Source: Desulfobacter postgatei 2ac9 (GTDB lineage Bacteria; Desulfobacterota; Desulfobacteria; Desulfobacterales; Desulfobacteraceae). Taken from it: 64,000 nt of DNA. The notes under the pieces were generated by a model. The model did no database searches. It was not told the DNA's origin and worked only from the letters and a program-made list of their open reading frames with translations. Positions 8,932-17,823 of this stretch are shown here, piece by piece (positions within the stretch are counted from its first letter, which is position 1; the number at the start of each line of letters is the position of its first letter). The stretch is from the NCBI RefSeq assembly GCF_000233695.2, contig NZ_CM001488.1, positions 2,168,403 through 2,232,402 of the forward strand, in the 5' to 3' direction. A program made the translations under genes and the position numbers.

Positions 8932-9735
8932 ATGGACTATTTTGTGGATATCCTGCTGATTGCCCTGTCAGCATCGATAATTAACAACTTTATATTTTAT
9001 TACTTTGTGGGTATCTGCCCGTTTGTGGGCGTGTCCAGAAAAGTGGATATGGCCTTTGGCATGGGATGCGCCGTGACCTTTGTCATGAGTATTGCCGCGT
9101 TTCTTTCCTGGGGCATCACTGTTTTCGTGCTTATTCCCGGCGCACCCGTATCAACCTTTATTGCCGGGTTCTTTACAACGCCTGAAGCGGCCGCGCAAAT
9201 TGATCTGACAGTGCTCAGTTACATTGTCTATATTTTTGCCATTGCTTCTTCGGTTCAATTTGTAGAGATGTATGTTAGAAAATTTTTCCCACCCCTTTAC
9301 CGGTCTTTCGGGGTGTTTCTGCCGTTGATAACCACCAATTGCGCCATCCTCTTTGCCTGCCTGACCATCATGAGCCATGTGGCGGGCGTTGATAATCCCA
9401 AAGAGGTGTGGGACTTGGGCAAAGCCATGACCCTGGCACTTTTTGGCGGATTGGGATTCACCATTGCCATCGTAATTATGGCGGGTATCCGGGAGGAACT
9501 GGAACTTTGCGATATCCCCAGGCCCTTTAAAGGGGCGGCCATTACCCTGGTCATCGGTGGGATTCTGGCCATTGCCTTCATGGGATTCACCGGGGTGGAT
9601 TCAGGTATCAAGAACGTGCTGAAACCTGTGCCTGCCGTCCAGGAACAAAGTTCTGAAGCAAGCCGCAACAACTTGACTCAATATTTAGCTGATATAACCT
9701 GTAAGGGCCATAACGGCCAGGAGATTGTGCCATGA
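8932..9735 (+). CDS. rnfA: Rnf electron transport complex subunit A with C-terminal extension
   Basis: A 267-residue homologue of RnfE/NqrE with six membrane segments. The cluster cysteines sit in GICPFVGVS (about residue 29) and [12 protein letters not shown] (about residue 137). Canonical RnfA is about 190-195 residues and ends just after the last helix. Here the core continues to GFTGV at ~222 because a loop near residues 65-95 is longer, and a further ~45 polar residues follow, including [11 protein letters not shown] and a lone cysteine. The extension has no motif that I recognise. The stop overlaps the rnfB start (ATGA). The assignment is firm; only the tail's role is unknown. Confidence 0.95.
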   Translation: MDYFVDILLIALSASIINNFIFYYFVGICPFVGVSRKVDMAFGMGCAVTFVMSIAAFLSWGITVFVLIPGAPVSTFIAGFFTTPEAAAQIDLTVLSYIVYIFAIASSVQFVEMYVRKFFPPLYRSFGVFLPLITTNCAILFACLTIMSHVAGVDNPKEVWDLGKAMTLALFGGLGFTIAIVIMAGIREELELCDIPRPFKGAAITLVIGGILAIAFMGFTGVDSGIKNVLKPVPAVQEQSSEASRNNLTQYLADITCKGHNGQEIVP

Positions 9736-10544
9736 TGGTTTCACTGGGTATCGCCGGCGCAAGTATGCTGGTCATGGCTATTATTTTTTCCTATATCCTG
9801 GGATGGGCCAATAAAAAATTTAAAGTTGTCGTGGATCCTAAAATTGAAGAGGTGACACAGGCGCTTCCCGGAGCCAACTGCGGGGGATGCGGATACTTAG
9901 GCTGTTCCGACTATGCCCTGGCTATTGTCGCGGACAATGATCCTGTGAATAAATGCACGGTCGGCGGGGAGGCCTGCGCCAAAGCGATTGCCGATCTCAT
10001 GGGTGTTGAAGTCGGCGATATGGTGCCTTTGCATGCCATCGTTCATTGCAACGCGCCGTTGTCCAGTCGTTTAGGGCGTACCCGATACATGGGTGAAAAG
10101 CGGTGCGCATCTGCCCAGCAGGTGGCAGGCGTTCAGGGCTGCACCTTTGGATGTCTTGGGTATGGTGACTGTGTTGAGGTCTGCAATTACGACGCCATCC
10201 ATATTCTAGACGGACTTGCCCGGGTGGACTATGAAAAATGTATTGGTTGCGGTGCCTGCACCAAGGCCTGCCCCAGGGGTATTATCTCCATTGAAGGATT
10301 CAGGCAAAAGGCAATACCTGTGGTTGCCTGCTCCAATAAAGACAAGGCAAAGGATGCCAAAGCCGTGTGCAACAATGCATGTATAGGGTGCAAAGCCTGT
10401 GCAAAGGAGTCTGACCTCTTCACTATTTCGGACAACCTGTCTAAATGCAATTATGATGGCTATTCACCCCTAAAATATGAAGAAGTAATGAAGGCCATTG
10501 AAAAGTGCCCCACCGGATGCATCCAGTTTATGGGATCCCGTTAG
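9732..10544 (+). CDS. rnfB: Rnf electron transport complex subunit B (multi-cluster ferredoxin)
   Basis: A 270-residue protein that accepts electrons from ferredoxin. It has an N-terminal anchor (residues ~5-25) and then the RnfB-specific cluster motif [19 protein letters not shown] near residue 50. Later Cys groups are [34 protein letters not shown], and [14 protein letters not shown] with a final KCPTGC. This is consistent with several [4Fe-4S] clusters. It closes the operon. The start overlaps rnfA by four bases; a second ATG three bases later is an equally possible start. Confidence 0.96.
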   Translation: MMVSLGIAGASMLVMAIIFSYILGWANKKFKVVVDPKIEEVTQALPGANCGGCGYLGCSDYALAIVADNDPVNKCTVGGEACAKAIADLMGVEVGDMVPLHAIVHCNAPLSSRLGRTRYMGEKRCASAQQVAGVQGCTFGCLGYGDCVEVCNYDAIHILDGLARVDYEKCIGCGACTKACPRGIISIEGFRQKAIPVVACSNKDKAKDAKAVCNNACIGCKACAKESDLFTISDNLSKCNYDGYSPLKYEEVMKAIEKCPTGCIQFMGSR

Positions 10545-10553
10545 AATTAAGAA

Positions 10554-11093
10554 ATGAAAAAAATATGTGTCTACTGCGGCTCAAGTGACGGGGCCCGCCC
10601 TGAATACTCACGGGCCGCAGCAACCCTCGGGCATGCCATGCTGGAAAAAAGTCTTGACCTTGTTTACGGCGGCGCCAGTGTCGGACTCATGGGCAAGCTG
10701 GCTGACACTGTTCTCCAAGGTGGTGGCCGGGTCACGGGGATCATACCTGAACCCCTGGTAAACAGGGAGATCAGCCATGCCGGCTTAACAGAACTTGTGG
10801 TTGTAGATTCCATGCATGAAAGAAAATCCATGATGGTTGATCTGTCGGACGGGTTTATTGCACTTCCCGGCGGTATCGGCACCATGGATGAACTTTTCGA
10901 AATACTGACCTGGTCCCACCTCGGAATTCACAAAAAACCATGTGCGTTACTCAACGTGGCCGGGTATTATGACCATCTGAGTGCGTTTATGCAGCATGGC
11001 GTCAACCAGGGGTTCATCAGAAAAGAGACAGCGGCAAAACTTATTATCAACGATGACCCCAGGGGGTTGCTGGATCTGTTCATGAAAAGTTAA
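10554..11093 (+). CDS. LOG-family protein (TIGR00730-type)
   Basis: A 179-residue Rossmann-like protein with the family signature PGGIGTMDELFEILTW near residue 105 and the upstream VYGGASVGLMGKLAD nucleotide loop. Characterised relatives hydrolyse nucleoside monophosphates (AMP and cytokinin riboside monophosphate), releasing the base. The bacterial role is not settled. It lies nine bases after rnfB with a weak ribosome site, so it may be translated from the same transcript. I see no functional tie to Rnf. Confidence 0.9.
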   Translation: MKKICVYCGSSDGARPEYSRAAATLGHAMLEKSLDLVYGGASVGLMGKLADTVLQGGGRVTGIIPEPLVNREISHAGLTELVVVDSMHERKSMMVDLSDGFIALPGGIGTMDELFEILTWSHLGIHKKPCALLNVAGYYDHLSAFMQHGVNQGFIRKETAAKLIINDDPRGLLDLFMKS

Positions 11094-11105
11094 GGTAAAT
11101 TGAAA

Positions 11106-11135
11106 AACCACGAAGTTCACGAAGAACACGAAGTT
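11106..11135. repeat. Dispersed CACGAAG-type repeat, copy 1
   Basis: Thirty bases made of a near-9-base periodic unit (CACGAAG plus two variable bases, three times), preceded by ACC. It lies between the 3' ends of the convergent LOG and TPR genes. Translated on the minus strand it gives a V/F-V-N/F pattern, and in the other frames H/T-E/K patterns. It has the same architecture as the copy at 14898-14970. Confidence 0.7.
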
Positions 11136-11151
11136 AGAGAGAATATCATGA

Positions 11152-13506
11152 CTATTCTCCTAAAATATCCCTGGCCTTTTCTGCACCCTTAAAATCCGGA
11201 TTCAGTTCCAAGGCCTTTTTCAGATAGGCCCTGGCTTTTTCAAACTGATGTTTGTCATAATAGGCCCAGCCCAGATGGTAATTGGCGATAGGGCTTTGGG
11301 GATTAATTTCTACACTCTCCTCCAGGAGCGGAAGGGCCAGGTCATAGCTTCCCTGGAGATAATAGATCCAACCCAGGGTGTCCAGAAAATCAGGGTTGTT
11401 GGGTTCCTTGTCCCGGGCTATCTTTGCCAGCCGTAGTGCCTCATACATGGAGGAGTTGGTTTCAGCCAGGATAAAGGCCAGGTTGTTGGCAGCCGGTGCA
11501 TAGTCGTCTTTGATCGCAAGCGCCTGTTCCAGATATGCTTTGGCTTTTTTAAGATCACCGCGGGCTTTGTAAATCCGGCTTAAATTAAGGTAGGTGGGCA
11601 GGTATTCCTTATTCAATTCCAAAAGTGTTTCATAGTATTGTATTGCGCCGTCCGTATCTTTTTTCAACTCACGGATGACGGCAAGCTGCTCCCAGGGCGC
11701 GGAAAGATCCGGCTTTCTTTTAACAGCCTGGTGAAACCGGTCTTCAGCCATGTCGATTTTTCCGGTGGTCATGTATATCCTGCCCTGGATCAGGTCTATG
11801 ATGGCAAGGGTGGGGCTGTCATGAGATACGTTTTTGCGATGATTGTCGCAGGCCGCCAGGGCCTTGTCCTCTTGTTTTTTCTGCATGTGGACACTGACCT
11901 TGTAGTACAGGGCGTCCATCTGGTCCGGGTTTATTTCCAGTGCCCGGTCAAAGGCCTTAAGGGCCTGGTCTGTTTTTTCCATCTCGTTCAGGGCCAGCCC
12001 AAGGGATACGTAACCTGCGGCAAAGTCGGGCTGCAGTTCAAGAACAAATTGATAGATTTTTTCAGCACCGTCAAGGTCTTGTTCCAGGATTTTAAGTTTT
12101 CCTGCAAAAACAAGGGCCTGTATGTTTTTGGGTTCCCGTTTAAGGATATAAATAATATGGCGTTTGGCCTCCAATGTTTCCTTGTTCTCAAGTAGGATGT
12201 CAATCAGCACAAGCCTTGCTGCTGTGTGGTTCGGGTCGATTTCCAGGACTTCGTTTAACTCGTCGGTTGCCAGTTTGCGTTCCCATGATTCGCTGGTTTT
12301 ATGCCCGGCCGCCACCCGGAATAGATCCTGACCCGGCAGGTCGGATTTTCCCTTGTCCAGAAGGCAGCGTGCCCTAAAATATCTTGCCATGGCATGCCTC
12401 GGGCTGTTTTTTATTACAGCCTCAAAACATTTGAAGGCCTGGGAAAATTCCTTGCGGTTAAAGTGCAGTCGGCCCTTAATGAAGTTGGCCTGCACATGAT
12501 CCTTGTTTTTTGCCAGGATACCGTCAACAATGGATTCTGCTTTTTCATACTCTTTTTCCAGAAAAGAAAGCAGGGCAGTTTGGGACATGATGTCCAGATT
12601 TTCCGGATCCAGAGCAAGGGCCCTGTTAAATATTTCCAGGGCCTTGGTGTTTTCTTTCTGCCGGGCATAAAAATTGCCCAGGTTTGACAGGGCCGCAAGA
12701 TTTTCAGAATTATTCAGAGTGGCTTCCATCAATTTTTTTTCCGCTTCTTCTATTTTGCCTTCACTTTCCAGATAACGGGCCAGATCCGCACTTTTCTGCA
12801 TCTGGTCTCCCGGGACCTTGACCCACCTGCTGATCAATGGTTCGATTTTTTCAATCTCCCCTTTTTTCCGGTAAAGGGCGGCCAGCTTCATATAGGGTTT
12901 GCGCTGGGTTTCATCCAGTTCAATGGCTTTAAGATAGTGGGGCTCAGCCTCTTCCAGACGGTTGGAAATGAACAGAAGGTGGGCCAGGAAAAGATGGGTC
13001 TTGGGATTGGACCCATCAATGTCAATGGCCTTCTCCAAGGTCTTTAACGCCAGATCCATGTTTCGTTCCTGGATCTGGATGGTGGCCAACAAATGCATAG
13101 CCTCTATGTTTTCAGGATGTTTTTCCAGGATTTCACCGGCGGTTTTCCTGGCCTCTTTGGTTTCCTTGGCCAGAAGCAGGATCTGACCAAGCCGCAGCTT
13201 GGCCTGGAGATTCTCCGGGTTCAGGAGAACGGCCTGGTGAAAGGCTGCGGCTGCCTTTACCGGGTCCTGGAGATGAACATAGGTTTCCCCCAGGTCACAC
13301 TGGGCCTTGTCATTTTCCGGTTCCAGTTGAATCACATTCTGAAATTCTATCTTTGCCTTTTCATACTCCTGGGCGGCAAAGTAATTCTTCGCAGCTTCAT
13401 AGTGTCTTTCTGCCTCATCCTGGGGAGATGAGCAGGAAAAGAGAAAAAATAAAAAACAAAGGCCAAAGAAAAATGGGGAAATGTAATTGGTCAAAGATGT
13501 TTTCAT
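11152..13506 (-). CDS. Large TPR-repeat lipoprotein, PEP-CTERM-system PrsT-like
   Basis: A 784-residue protein with a lipoprotein signal (hydrophobic FFFGLCFLFFLFSC, lipobox Cys near residue 25) followed by about twenty consecutive tetratricopeptide repeats. Many units carry the family pattern ALxLDPxN or EKAxxxFxxAL. The arrangement and sequence style resemble the TPR lipoprotein (PrsT type) of PEP-CTERM/exosortase systems. This is a scaffold, probably at the outer membrane. It is divergent from a PEP-CTERM substrate gene, which strengthens that reading. No exosortase gene is in the window. Other TPR lipoproteins could look similar, so the PrsT label is tentative. Confidence 0.8.
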   Translation of the reverse strand: MKTSLTNYISPFFFGLCFLFFLFSCSSPQDEAERHYEAAKNYFAAQEYEKAKIEFQNVIQLEPENDKAQCDLGETYVHLQDPVKAAAAFHQAVLLNPENLQAKLRLGQILLLAKETKEARKTAGEILEKHPENIEAMHLLATIQIQERNMDLALKTLEKAIDIDGSNPKTHLFLAHLLFISNRLEEAEPHYLKAIELDETQRKPYMKLAALYRKKGEIEKIEPLISRWVKVPGDQMQKSADLARYLESEGKIEEAEKKLMEATLNNSENLAALSNLGNFYARQKENTKALEIFNRALALDPENLDIMSQTALLSFLEKEYEKAESIVDGILAKNKDHVQANFIKGRLHFNRKEFSQAFKCFEAVIKNSPRHAMARYFRARCLLDKGKSDLPGQDLFRVAAGHKTSESWERKLATDELNEVLEIDPNHTAARLVLIDILLENKETLEAKRHIIYILKREPKNIQALVFAGKLKILEQDLDGAEKIYQFVLELQPDFAAGYVSLGLALNEMEKTDQALKAFDRALEINPDQMDALYYKVSVHMQKKQEDKALAACDNHRKNVSHDSPTLAIIDLIQGRIYMTTGKIDMAEDRFHQAVKRKPDLSAPWEQLAVIRELKKDTDGAIQYYETLLELNKEYLPTYLNLSRIYKARGDLKKAKAYLEQALAIKDDYAPAANNLAFILAETNSSMYEALRLAKIARDKEPNNPDFLDTLGWIYYLQGSYDLALPLLEESVEINPQSPIANYHLGWAYYDKHQFEKARAYLKKALELNPDFKGAEKARDILGE

Positions 13507-13999
13507 GGAAATACCTGTATATGTGGTTCTTTGCCGGGATAAGGTAGTATAATATTCGTTTTGGATAAAAATTTAAGATGCCCAGCATAATAAAAATCAA
13601 ACATGGTCGCTACATTAAAGATTAAATTTCTACCATATATACAATATCCAGGCAAACGCTATTCTTTGACACTTCTATGCTGTTATGTATGGCTCTTTTT
13701 TTACCTGTTGTTGCCGGGCCTTGGTAAGAATGAACTTTTTCTATGGTTTTGTGTAATTAATTCCACAAAACCATAGACTTTTTTTTCACAATATATGTTT
13801 TCTTTTCCTATGCGCTTGATGTAAAAATTAGGGGAAGGTTAAAAAAAATATTTGATTCATGGTGTAATCCCTATAAAATAGGCACGTTTGCTTTTTGAAA
13901 AACAATAATATTATTTGTGGTATGTAAATTGCTTTTAATTACGATCAATATAGATAAAAAAAATGGTCATAAAGGCTTTTATTCGATTTGGAGAAATGA
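13507..13999. other. Long divergent intergenic region (493 bp)
   Basis: A+T-rich spacer between the minus-strand TPR lipoprotein and the plus-strand PEP-CTERM gene. It must hold both promoters. It also holds a perfect inverted repeat with a plus-strand T run at 13741-13786 and a TTGACA at 13666-13671. I see no convincing protein gene. A GGCAC...GC pair near 13881 is too closely spaced to be a sigma-54 promoter. Confidence 0.6.
13741..13786 (+). terminator. Orphan intrinsic terminator-like hairpin
   Basis: Perfect 13-base arms (CTATGGTTTTGTG and its complement at 13764-13776) enclose a 10-base loop. ACTTTTTTTT follows on the plus strand only. No plus-strand protein gene ends upstream, so it either terminates a small RNA or attenuates transcription entering the PEP-CTERM gene. 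Confidence 0.6.
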
Positions 14000-14812
14000 A
14001 TGATGAAAAAATTGCTTACACTGCTGTTATTATACGGAGCATTGGTATTTGTTTTGACTGGCGTTTGTTTTGGAGCTGACTATGTATATAACTTTACGCC
14101 TTGGGATAATGATCTAGACGATCTTGATCATTCCGCAGCTTATTCTTGGGAAATTAATATGACTGGTGCGGTTGATAGCACTAATGCGGTGAGCTACAAA
14201 CCGGATCAGGTTATAACAAGCATGGTCCTGACTTTTGACGATATCTATGATAATAGTAACGATTATAATAATAAAATATATTTATCTGTTCTGGTTTCTG
14301 CAGGGGAAGAGGGCGGAAAGATTAAGGATTGGGATGGACTAGGTTCGTATGAAGAAGACAGGTTTATCCGAAATGGTGATGTTGATTACTACCATGATAA
14401 CCGGAGCGGTTATGTTAATTATTTTACAAATGATCTCAATAATGGAGCTGTAAGCCAGCTGAACGTAATCGAGAATGTCGTAACCCAAAAAACCAAAAGA
14501 AATGACATTGATGTTACTTTTACACCTGGTGTAAACGATACGAGCGGTACGGTAACCATCGTAGATAAGGCGGCATCGACGACAACTACTGTTTCATCCT
14601 CTGGGGTTAAGGATTTGTTTGAATGGGCCAGGGACGGTGTATTTGAGCTTGGTTTTGATCCGGACTGTCACTTTTACAATCGCGGTATCAGTCTGATGGT
14701 ATATACCAGCGAATCGACGGGCGCCAGCCATGCTCCTGAACCCGAAACCTTGGTTCTCTTTGGCCTTGGCCTTCTGGGCGCCAGTGCTTTTGGAAGAAAA
14801 CGATTCAGTTAA
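14000..14812 (+). CDS. PEP-CTERM sorting-domain protein
   Basis: A 270-residue exported protein. The N-terminus is a Sec signal peptide (two ATGs, then KKLLTLLLLYGALVFV, with cleavage near CFGA). The C-terminus is a textbook PEP-CTERM: a PEPETLVLF motif, a hydrophobic helix, and basic RKRFS. Such proteins are processed by an exosortase at the PEP motif and usually end in the biofilm matrix. The central ~200 residues are Asp/Asn/Tyr-rich, low in cysteine, and look like a beta-rich surface domain that I cannot name. A GGAG site six bases before the first ATG fixes the start. A strong terminator follows. Confidence 0.92.
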   Translation: MMKKLLTLLLLYGALVFVLTGVCFGADYVYNFTPWDNDLDDLDHSAAYSWEINMTGAVDSTNAVSYKPDQVITSMVLTFDDIYDNSNDYNNKIYLSVLVSAGEEGGKIKDWDGLGSYEEDRFIRNGDVDYYHDNRSGYVNYFTNDLNNGAVSQLNVIENVVTQKTKRNDIDVTFTPGVNDTSGTVTIVDKAASTTTTVSSSGVKDLFEWARDGVFELGFDPDCHFYNRGISLMVYTSESTGASHAPEPETLVLFGLGLLGASAFGRKRFS

Positions 14813-14852
14813 ATGGGTTAGAGCTTCAAGCCTAAATTTATAAAAATCTAAG

Positions 14853-14890
14853 ACAGGCTGTATGTGTTTCATGCAGCCTGTTTTCTTTCT
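14853..14890 (+). terminator. Intrinsic terminator of the PEP-CTERM gene
   Basis: ACAGGCTGTATG pairs with CATGCAGCCTGT (one G-U pair) around a five-base loop, followed by TTTTCTTTCT. It lies about 40 bases after the stop codon. Confidence 0.8.
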
Positions 14891-14897
14891 ATTTAAA

Positions 14898-14970
14898 ACC
14901 ATGAAGCGCATGAAGGAGATGAAGATTGATTTTCCAGTATATTCTTCATGCTCTTCATGTCCTTCATGGT
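14898..14970. repeat. Dispersed CATGAAG-type repeat, copy 2, as an inverted pair
   Basis: The left arm at 14898-14924 is ACC plus three units of ATGAAG with three variable bases. The right arm at 14944-14970 is its inverted copy (CTTCATG units ending in GGT). The arms are 27 bases each and differ at a few variable bases, with a 19-base loop. The unit structure matches the repeat at 11106-11135. It lies in a gap between convergent genes. Confidence 0.75.
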
Positions 14971-15033
14971 AAAATAAAGTGTTGGGATAAAAACTTGACT
15001 GTCGGTCCGAAGATGATATCATTAAATAGTTTG

Positions 15034-15080
15034 CAAAAAAACAAGAAGCCCAGAGTATTCGCGATGAATGCTCTGGGCTT
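15034..15080 (-). terminator. Intrinsic terminator of the aminopeptidase gene
   Basis: AAGCCCAGAG (15046-15055) pairs with CTCTGGGCTT (15071-15080). On the minus strand the stem is followed by CTTGTTTTTTTG. It begins two bases after the aminopeptidase stop codon. A T run on the plus side makes it potentially bidirectional. Confidence 0.8.
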
Positions 15081-15081
15081 T

Positions 15082-16848
15082 TTAAAGGCTTTTCGTTTTC
15101 TCCTTGAGCCACTGCCGGACCGGCGCTTCTAGTCCCGGAGCCAGCCGGTCATAAACCATCTGGTGATACCCATTGACCCAGTTTGTTTCCGCCGAACTCA
15201 GCATGGTTTTATCCATAAGGCTGCGTTCAAAATGGCAGAAGGTCATGTTCTCAAACTTTAAAAAACTGCCGAACGGCGTCTCCCTGTCCTTGACTACCAG
15301 CACCATATTTTCAAGCCGGATTCCGTACCGGCCTTCCCGGTAAAGTCCCGGTTCGTTGGTCAACAGCATGCCGGGGGCAAGCGCGATATCCACGGGAAGG
15401 GTGCTTAATCGTGCCGGACCTTCGTGCACACACAGGAAAAATCCCACCCCGTGGCCTGTGCCGTGGCCGAAGTCAAGTCCCTGCTGCCATAAGTGCCGAC
15501 GGGCCATCGCATCTATCTGGTATCCTCTGGCAGTGGCGGGAAAGCGTGCCGTTGCAACGGCAATATGGGCTTTAAGTACCAGGGTGTAATCTTGAATTTC
15601 CTGATTTGTCGGCCTTCCTAAATGCACGGTGCGTGTAATATCCGTGGTGCCGGTCAGGTAATTGCCCCCGGAATCAGTCAGAAACATGGCATCAGGACTT
15701 AAGGGCAGATTCGTATCAGGATCAGCACTGTAATGGCAGATGGCTGAATGTTCCCTAAACGCCATAATGGCGTCAAAGGAGGGGTGAACAAAGGCGTCCT
15801 GTTCTTTGCGAAAGTGTAAGAGCTGTTCTGCGGTTGACATTTCAGTTTTGGGTGTATCGCTTGTGTCAAGCCAGTGCAGGAAATTGACCACGGCCCGGCC
15901 GTCTTTGACCGCAGTATCACGGATATGGGATATTTCAATCTTATTTTTCAGGCATTTAAACTTTGTCGAAGGGTTTGGCGCCTCAATAATATCCGAGCGC
16001 ATCTTTACGGCCTGGTAAATAAAATCCGAAACTTTTTCTGGGTCAAGCAGTACCTTGGATTTTTTATTCAGCGTATGAACTGTCTCATAAAAAGCGTCGT
16101 AGTCAAATAATGAAACGCCATCCGTCCTAAGAGCTGTCTCAAGTTCCGGACTGACCTTGGCGGGATCAATGAACAGACGGATTTTATCCATAGTCATCAG
16201 GGCAAATGCCAGATTCACCGGATTGGTATGAATATCCTCACCCCTCAGATTAAAGGTCCAGGCAATATCATCTAAGGCGGCCAGAACATGGCAGTCCGCA
16301 TTGTAATCTGCCATTTTTTTGCGTATACGAGAAAATTTTTCTTTCCGGGTTTCACCGGCATAGACGATATCCAGCTCAAAGGCCGGGGTCCCTGGCCTTG
16401 TCGGCCTCTCTTGCCACAGATCGGAAATCAGATCCATGGTCGTCTCCAGGACAATATCTTTTTGTGAAAATTGTTTTTTCAGACTGTCGGCCTGGGCTGC
16501 AGATACAATTTTTCCATCCAGGGCAATGCGGTCATTGGGGGATAACGTATCGGCCAGCCATCTGTCAAAGAAAGGCACACCTGTCTCCCCCTGCTTGAAC
16601 AGGTCAAAACCATTCAGTTGGGTTGCGGCCTGGATCCAGTAGCGGAAATCCGTCCACATCCCGGCCTTTGTTTTTGTCACCACAGCCGTACCCGCAGAAC
16701 CGGAAAATCCGGTCAGCCATTTCAGGGTCTGCCAGTGCCCGGCCAGGTATTCGCTTTGATGGGGATCTGCATTTGGAATGATCACGGCACTCACTCCAGC
16801 CTCATCCATTTTTCTGCGCAGGGCGAAAAGTTTGTCTTGTGTGTTCAA
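15082..16848 (-). CDS. pepP: Xaa-Pro aminopeptidase (M24B)
   Basis: A 588-residue cytosolic metallopeptidase that removes N-terminal residues before proline. It has the three-domain layout of the long aminopeptidase P type: two creatinase-like N-terminal domains (ADPHQSEYLAGHW near residue 28) and a C-terminal pita-bread domain. Metal ligands appear in DSGGNYLTGTTDITRT (two Asp), GHGTGHGVG (His), NEPGLY (Glu) and GIRLENMVLV (Glu). Translation appears to start at TTG (16848); homologues share this N-terminus, although the AGGAC site is only a few bases away. The gene has its own terminator and no operon partner. Confidence 0.94.
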   Translation of the reverse strand: MNTQDKLFALRRKMDEAGVSAVIIPNADPHQSEYLAGHWQTLKWLTGFSGSAGTAVVTKTKAGMWTDFRYWIQAATQLNGFDLFKQGETGVPFFDRWLADTLSPNDRIALDGKIVSAAQADSLKKQFSQKDIVLETTMDLISDLWQERPTRPGTPAFELDIVYAGETRKEKFSRIRKKMADYNADCHVLAALDDIAWTFNLRGEDIHTNPVNLAFALMTMDKIRLFIDPAKVSPELETALRTDGVSLFDYDAFYETVHTLNKKSKVLLDPEKVSDFIYQAVKMRSDIIEAPNPSTKFKCLKNKIEISHIRDTAVKDGRAVVNFLHWLDTSDTPKTEMSTAEQLLHFRKEQDAFVHPSFDAIMAFREHSAICHYSADPDTNLPLSPDAMFLTDSGGNYLTGTTDITRTVHLGRPTNQEIQDYTLVLKAHIAVATARFPATARGYQIDAMARRHLWQQGLDFGHGTGHGVGFFLCVHEGPARLSTLPVDIALAPGMLLTNEPGLYREGRYGIRLENMVLVVKDRETPFGSFLKFENMTFCHFERSLMDKTMLSSAETNWVNGYHQMVYDRLAPGLEAPVRQWLKEKTKSL

Positions 16849-17454
16849 TTGTCCTATTGGCTCCGATACATTTTTTGATATAAAGCTATACTGTTTTTGC
16901 TCTTAAACGTAGGATAGGCTGCACAGCCTTGAAAAAAATTTACAGAGGTAGATACGGTACTTATATGCGCGACCTATTTTCATAATTTTATTAATAATAC
17001 ATTTTACCCGTTTTGTCTAGGGAAAATGCGAAAGTAAAAACTGAATACGGCCGTGTGAAAAAATATAAACCAAAAAAAACCGATTGCCTCCAAAAAGGAA
17101 CTTTTTAGTTGTTTCAATCATTCACCTTCCTCCCCGGGTCAATCTTTAAGGGTTTGGTGGTTCAGATGAAATTTATCGTTTTCTTGTGTTTTCATCCTCT
17201 GTCGCACATATGTGAGATATAATATCAACGGCAGGCAGGACAAATCAATCGGGGAATCCCTGATTTTTTTGATTTTTTTTACAAAATCAATCCAATACTT
17301 GGTGATAACATGTTCTTTTTTCTTGACCCTATGCAAAGACCATCCTATGGTGGGCGTATGATACCATTTTTTAATCGCTGTAAAATTATACGCGTTCACC
17401 AAACTTTTTCAGCGTGGAGTTTAAAAATTTTTAAATGGGAGCAAAAAAATAAAT
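16849..17454. other. 606-bp intergenic region, no supported gene
   Basis: A+T-rich sequence between the aminopeptidase start and the glyoxalase-fold gene. A minus-strand open frame of 87 codons (17139-17402) is present but has no clear ribosome site or recognisable family, so I do not call it. Promoters for both neighbours must be here; none is convincing by eye. Confidence 0.5.
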
Positions 17455-17823
17455 ATGGGATTTACAATTGATCATTTTAGTATCAATGTACTGAATCTGG
17501 AAGGAAGTCTGGCGTTTTATGAAAAAGCACTCGGCCTTACGGAATTGAGAAGAAAAACGGCCACAGACGGTTCCTATATTATTGTATTTTTAACGGATAA
17601 TCAGTCCGGCAACAAACTGGAATTGACCTGGCTTAAGGACAGGAATGCGCCCTACGATCTCGGCGATGAAGAATTTCACATTGCATTCAAAACAGATGAT
17701 TTTAACGCGGCCCACGACCTGCACGAGAAAATGGGGTGTATCTGCTATGAAAATAAGGATATGGGTATCTATTTTATCAATGATCCCGACGGATACTGGC
17801 TTGAAATCGTGCCTGTAAACTAG
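17455..17823 (+). CDS. Glyoxalase I-like VOC-superfamily protein
   Basis: A 122-residue protein with two beta-alpha-beta-beta-beta modules. The four metal positions of glyoxalase I are all filled: His in DHFSINV (residue 7), Glu in LELTW (~59), His in FHIAF (~76) and Glu in WLEIVP (~118). This would suit lactoylglutathione lyase or a related isomerase, although many Desulfobacterota lack glutathione, so the thiol partner and substrate are uncertain. A GGGAG lies 13 bases before the ATG, which is a little far. It is a single-gene unit. Confidence 0.82.
   Translation: MGFTIDHFSINVLNLEGSLAFYEKALGLTELRRKTATDGSYIIVFLTDNQSGNKLELTWLKDRNAPYDLGDEEFHIAFKTDDFNAAHDLHEKMGCICYENKDMGIYFINDPDGYWLEIVPVN

Noticed and set aside
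13881-13893. Possible sigma-54 promoter before the PEP-CTERM gene
   Set aside because: GGCAC and GC are nine bases apart instead of the required twelve between GG and GC.
14594-15112. 172-codon minus-strand frame with HEGHEEHEE stretch
   Set aside because: It spans the antisense of the PEP-CTERM gene and the CATGAAG repeat; the His/Glu run is a translation of the repeat.
17139-17402. 87-codon minus-strand frame
   Set aside because: No recognised family, no convincing ribosome site, and biased composition of an A+T-rich spacer.
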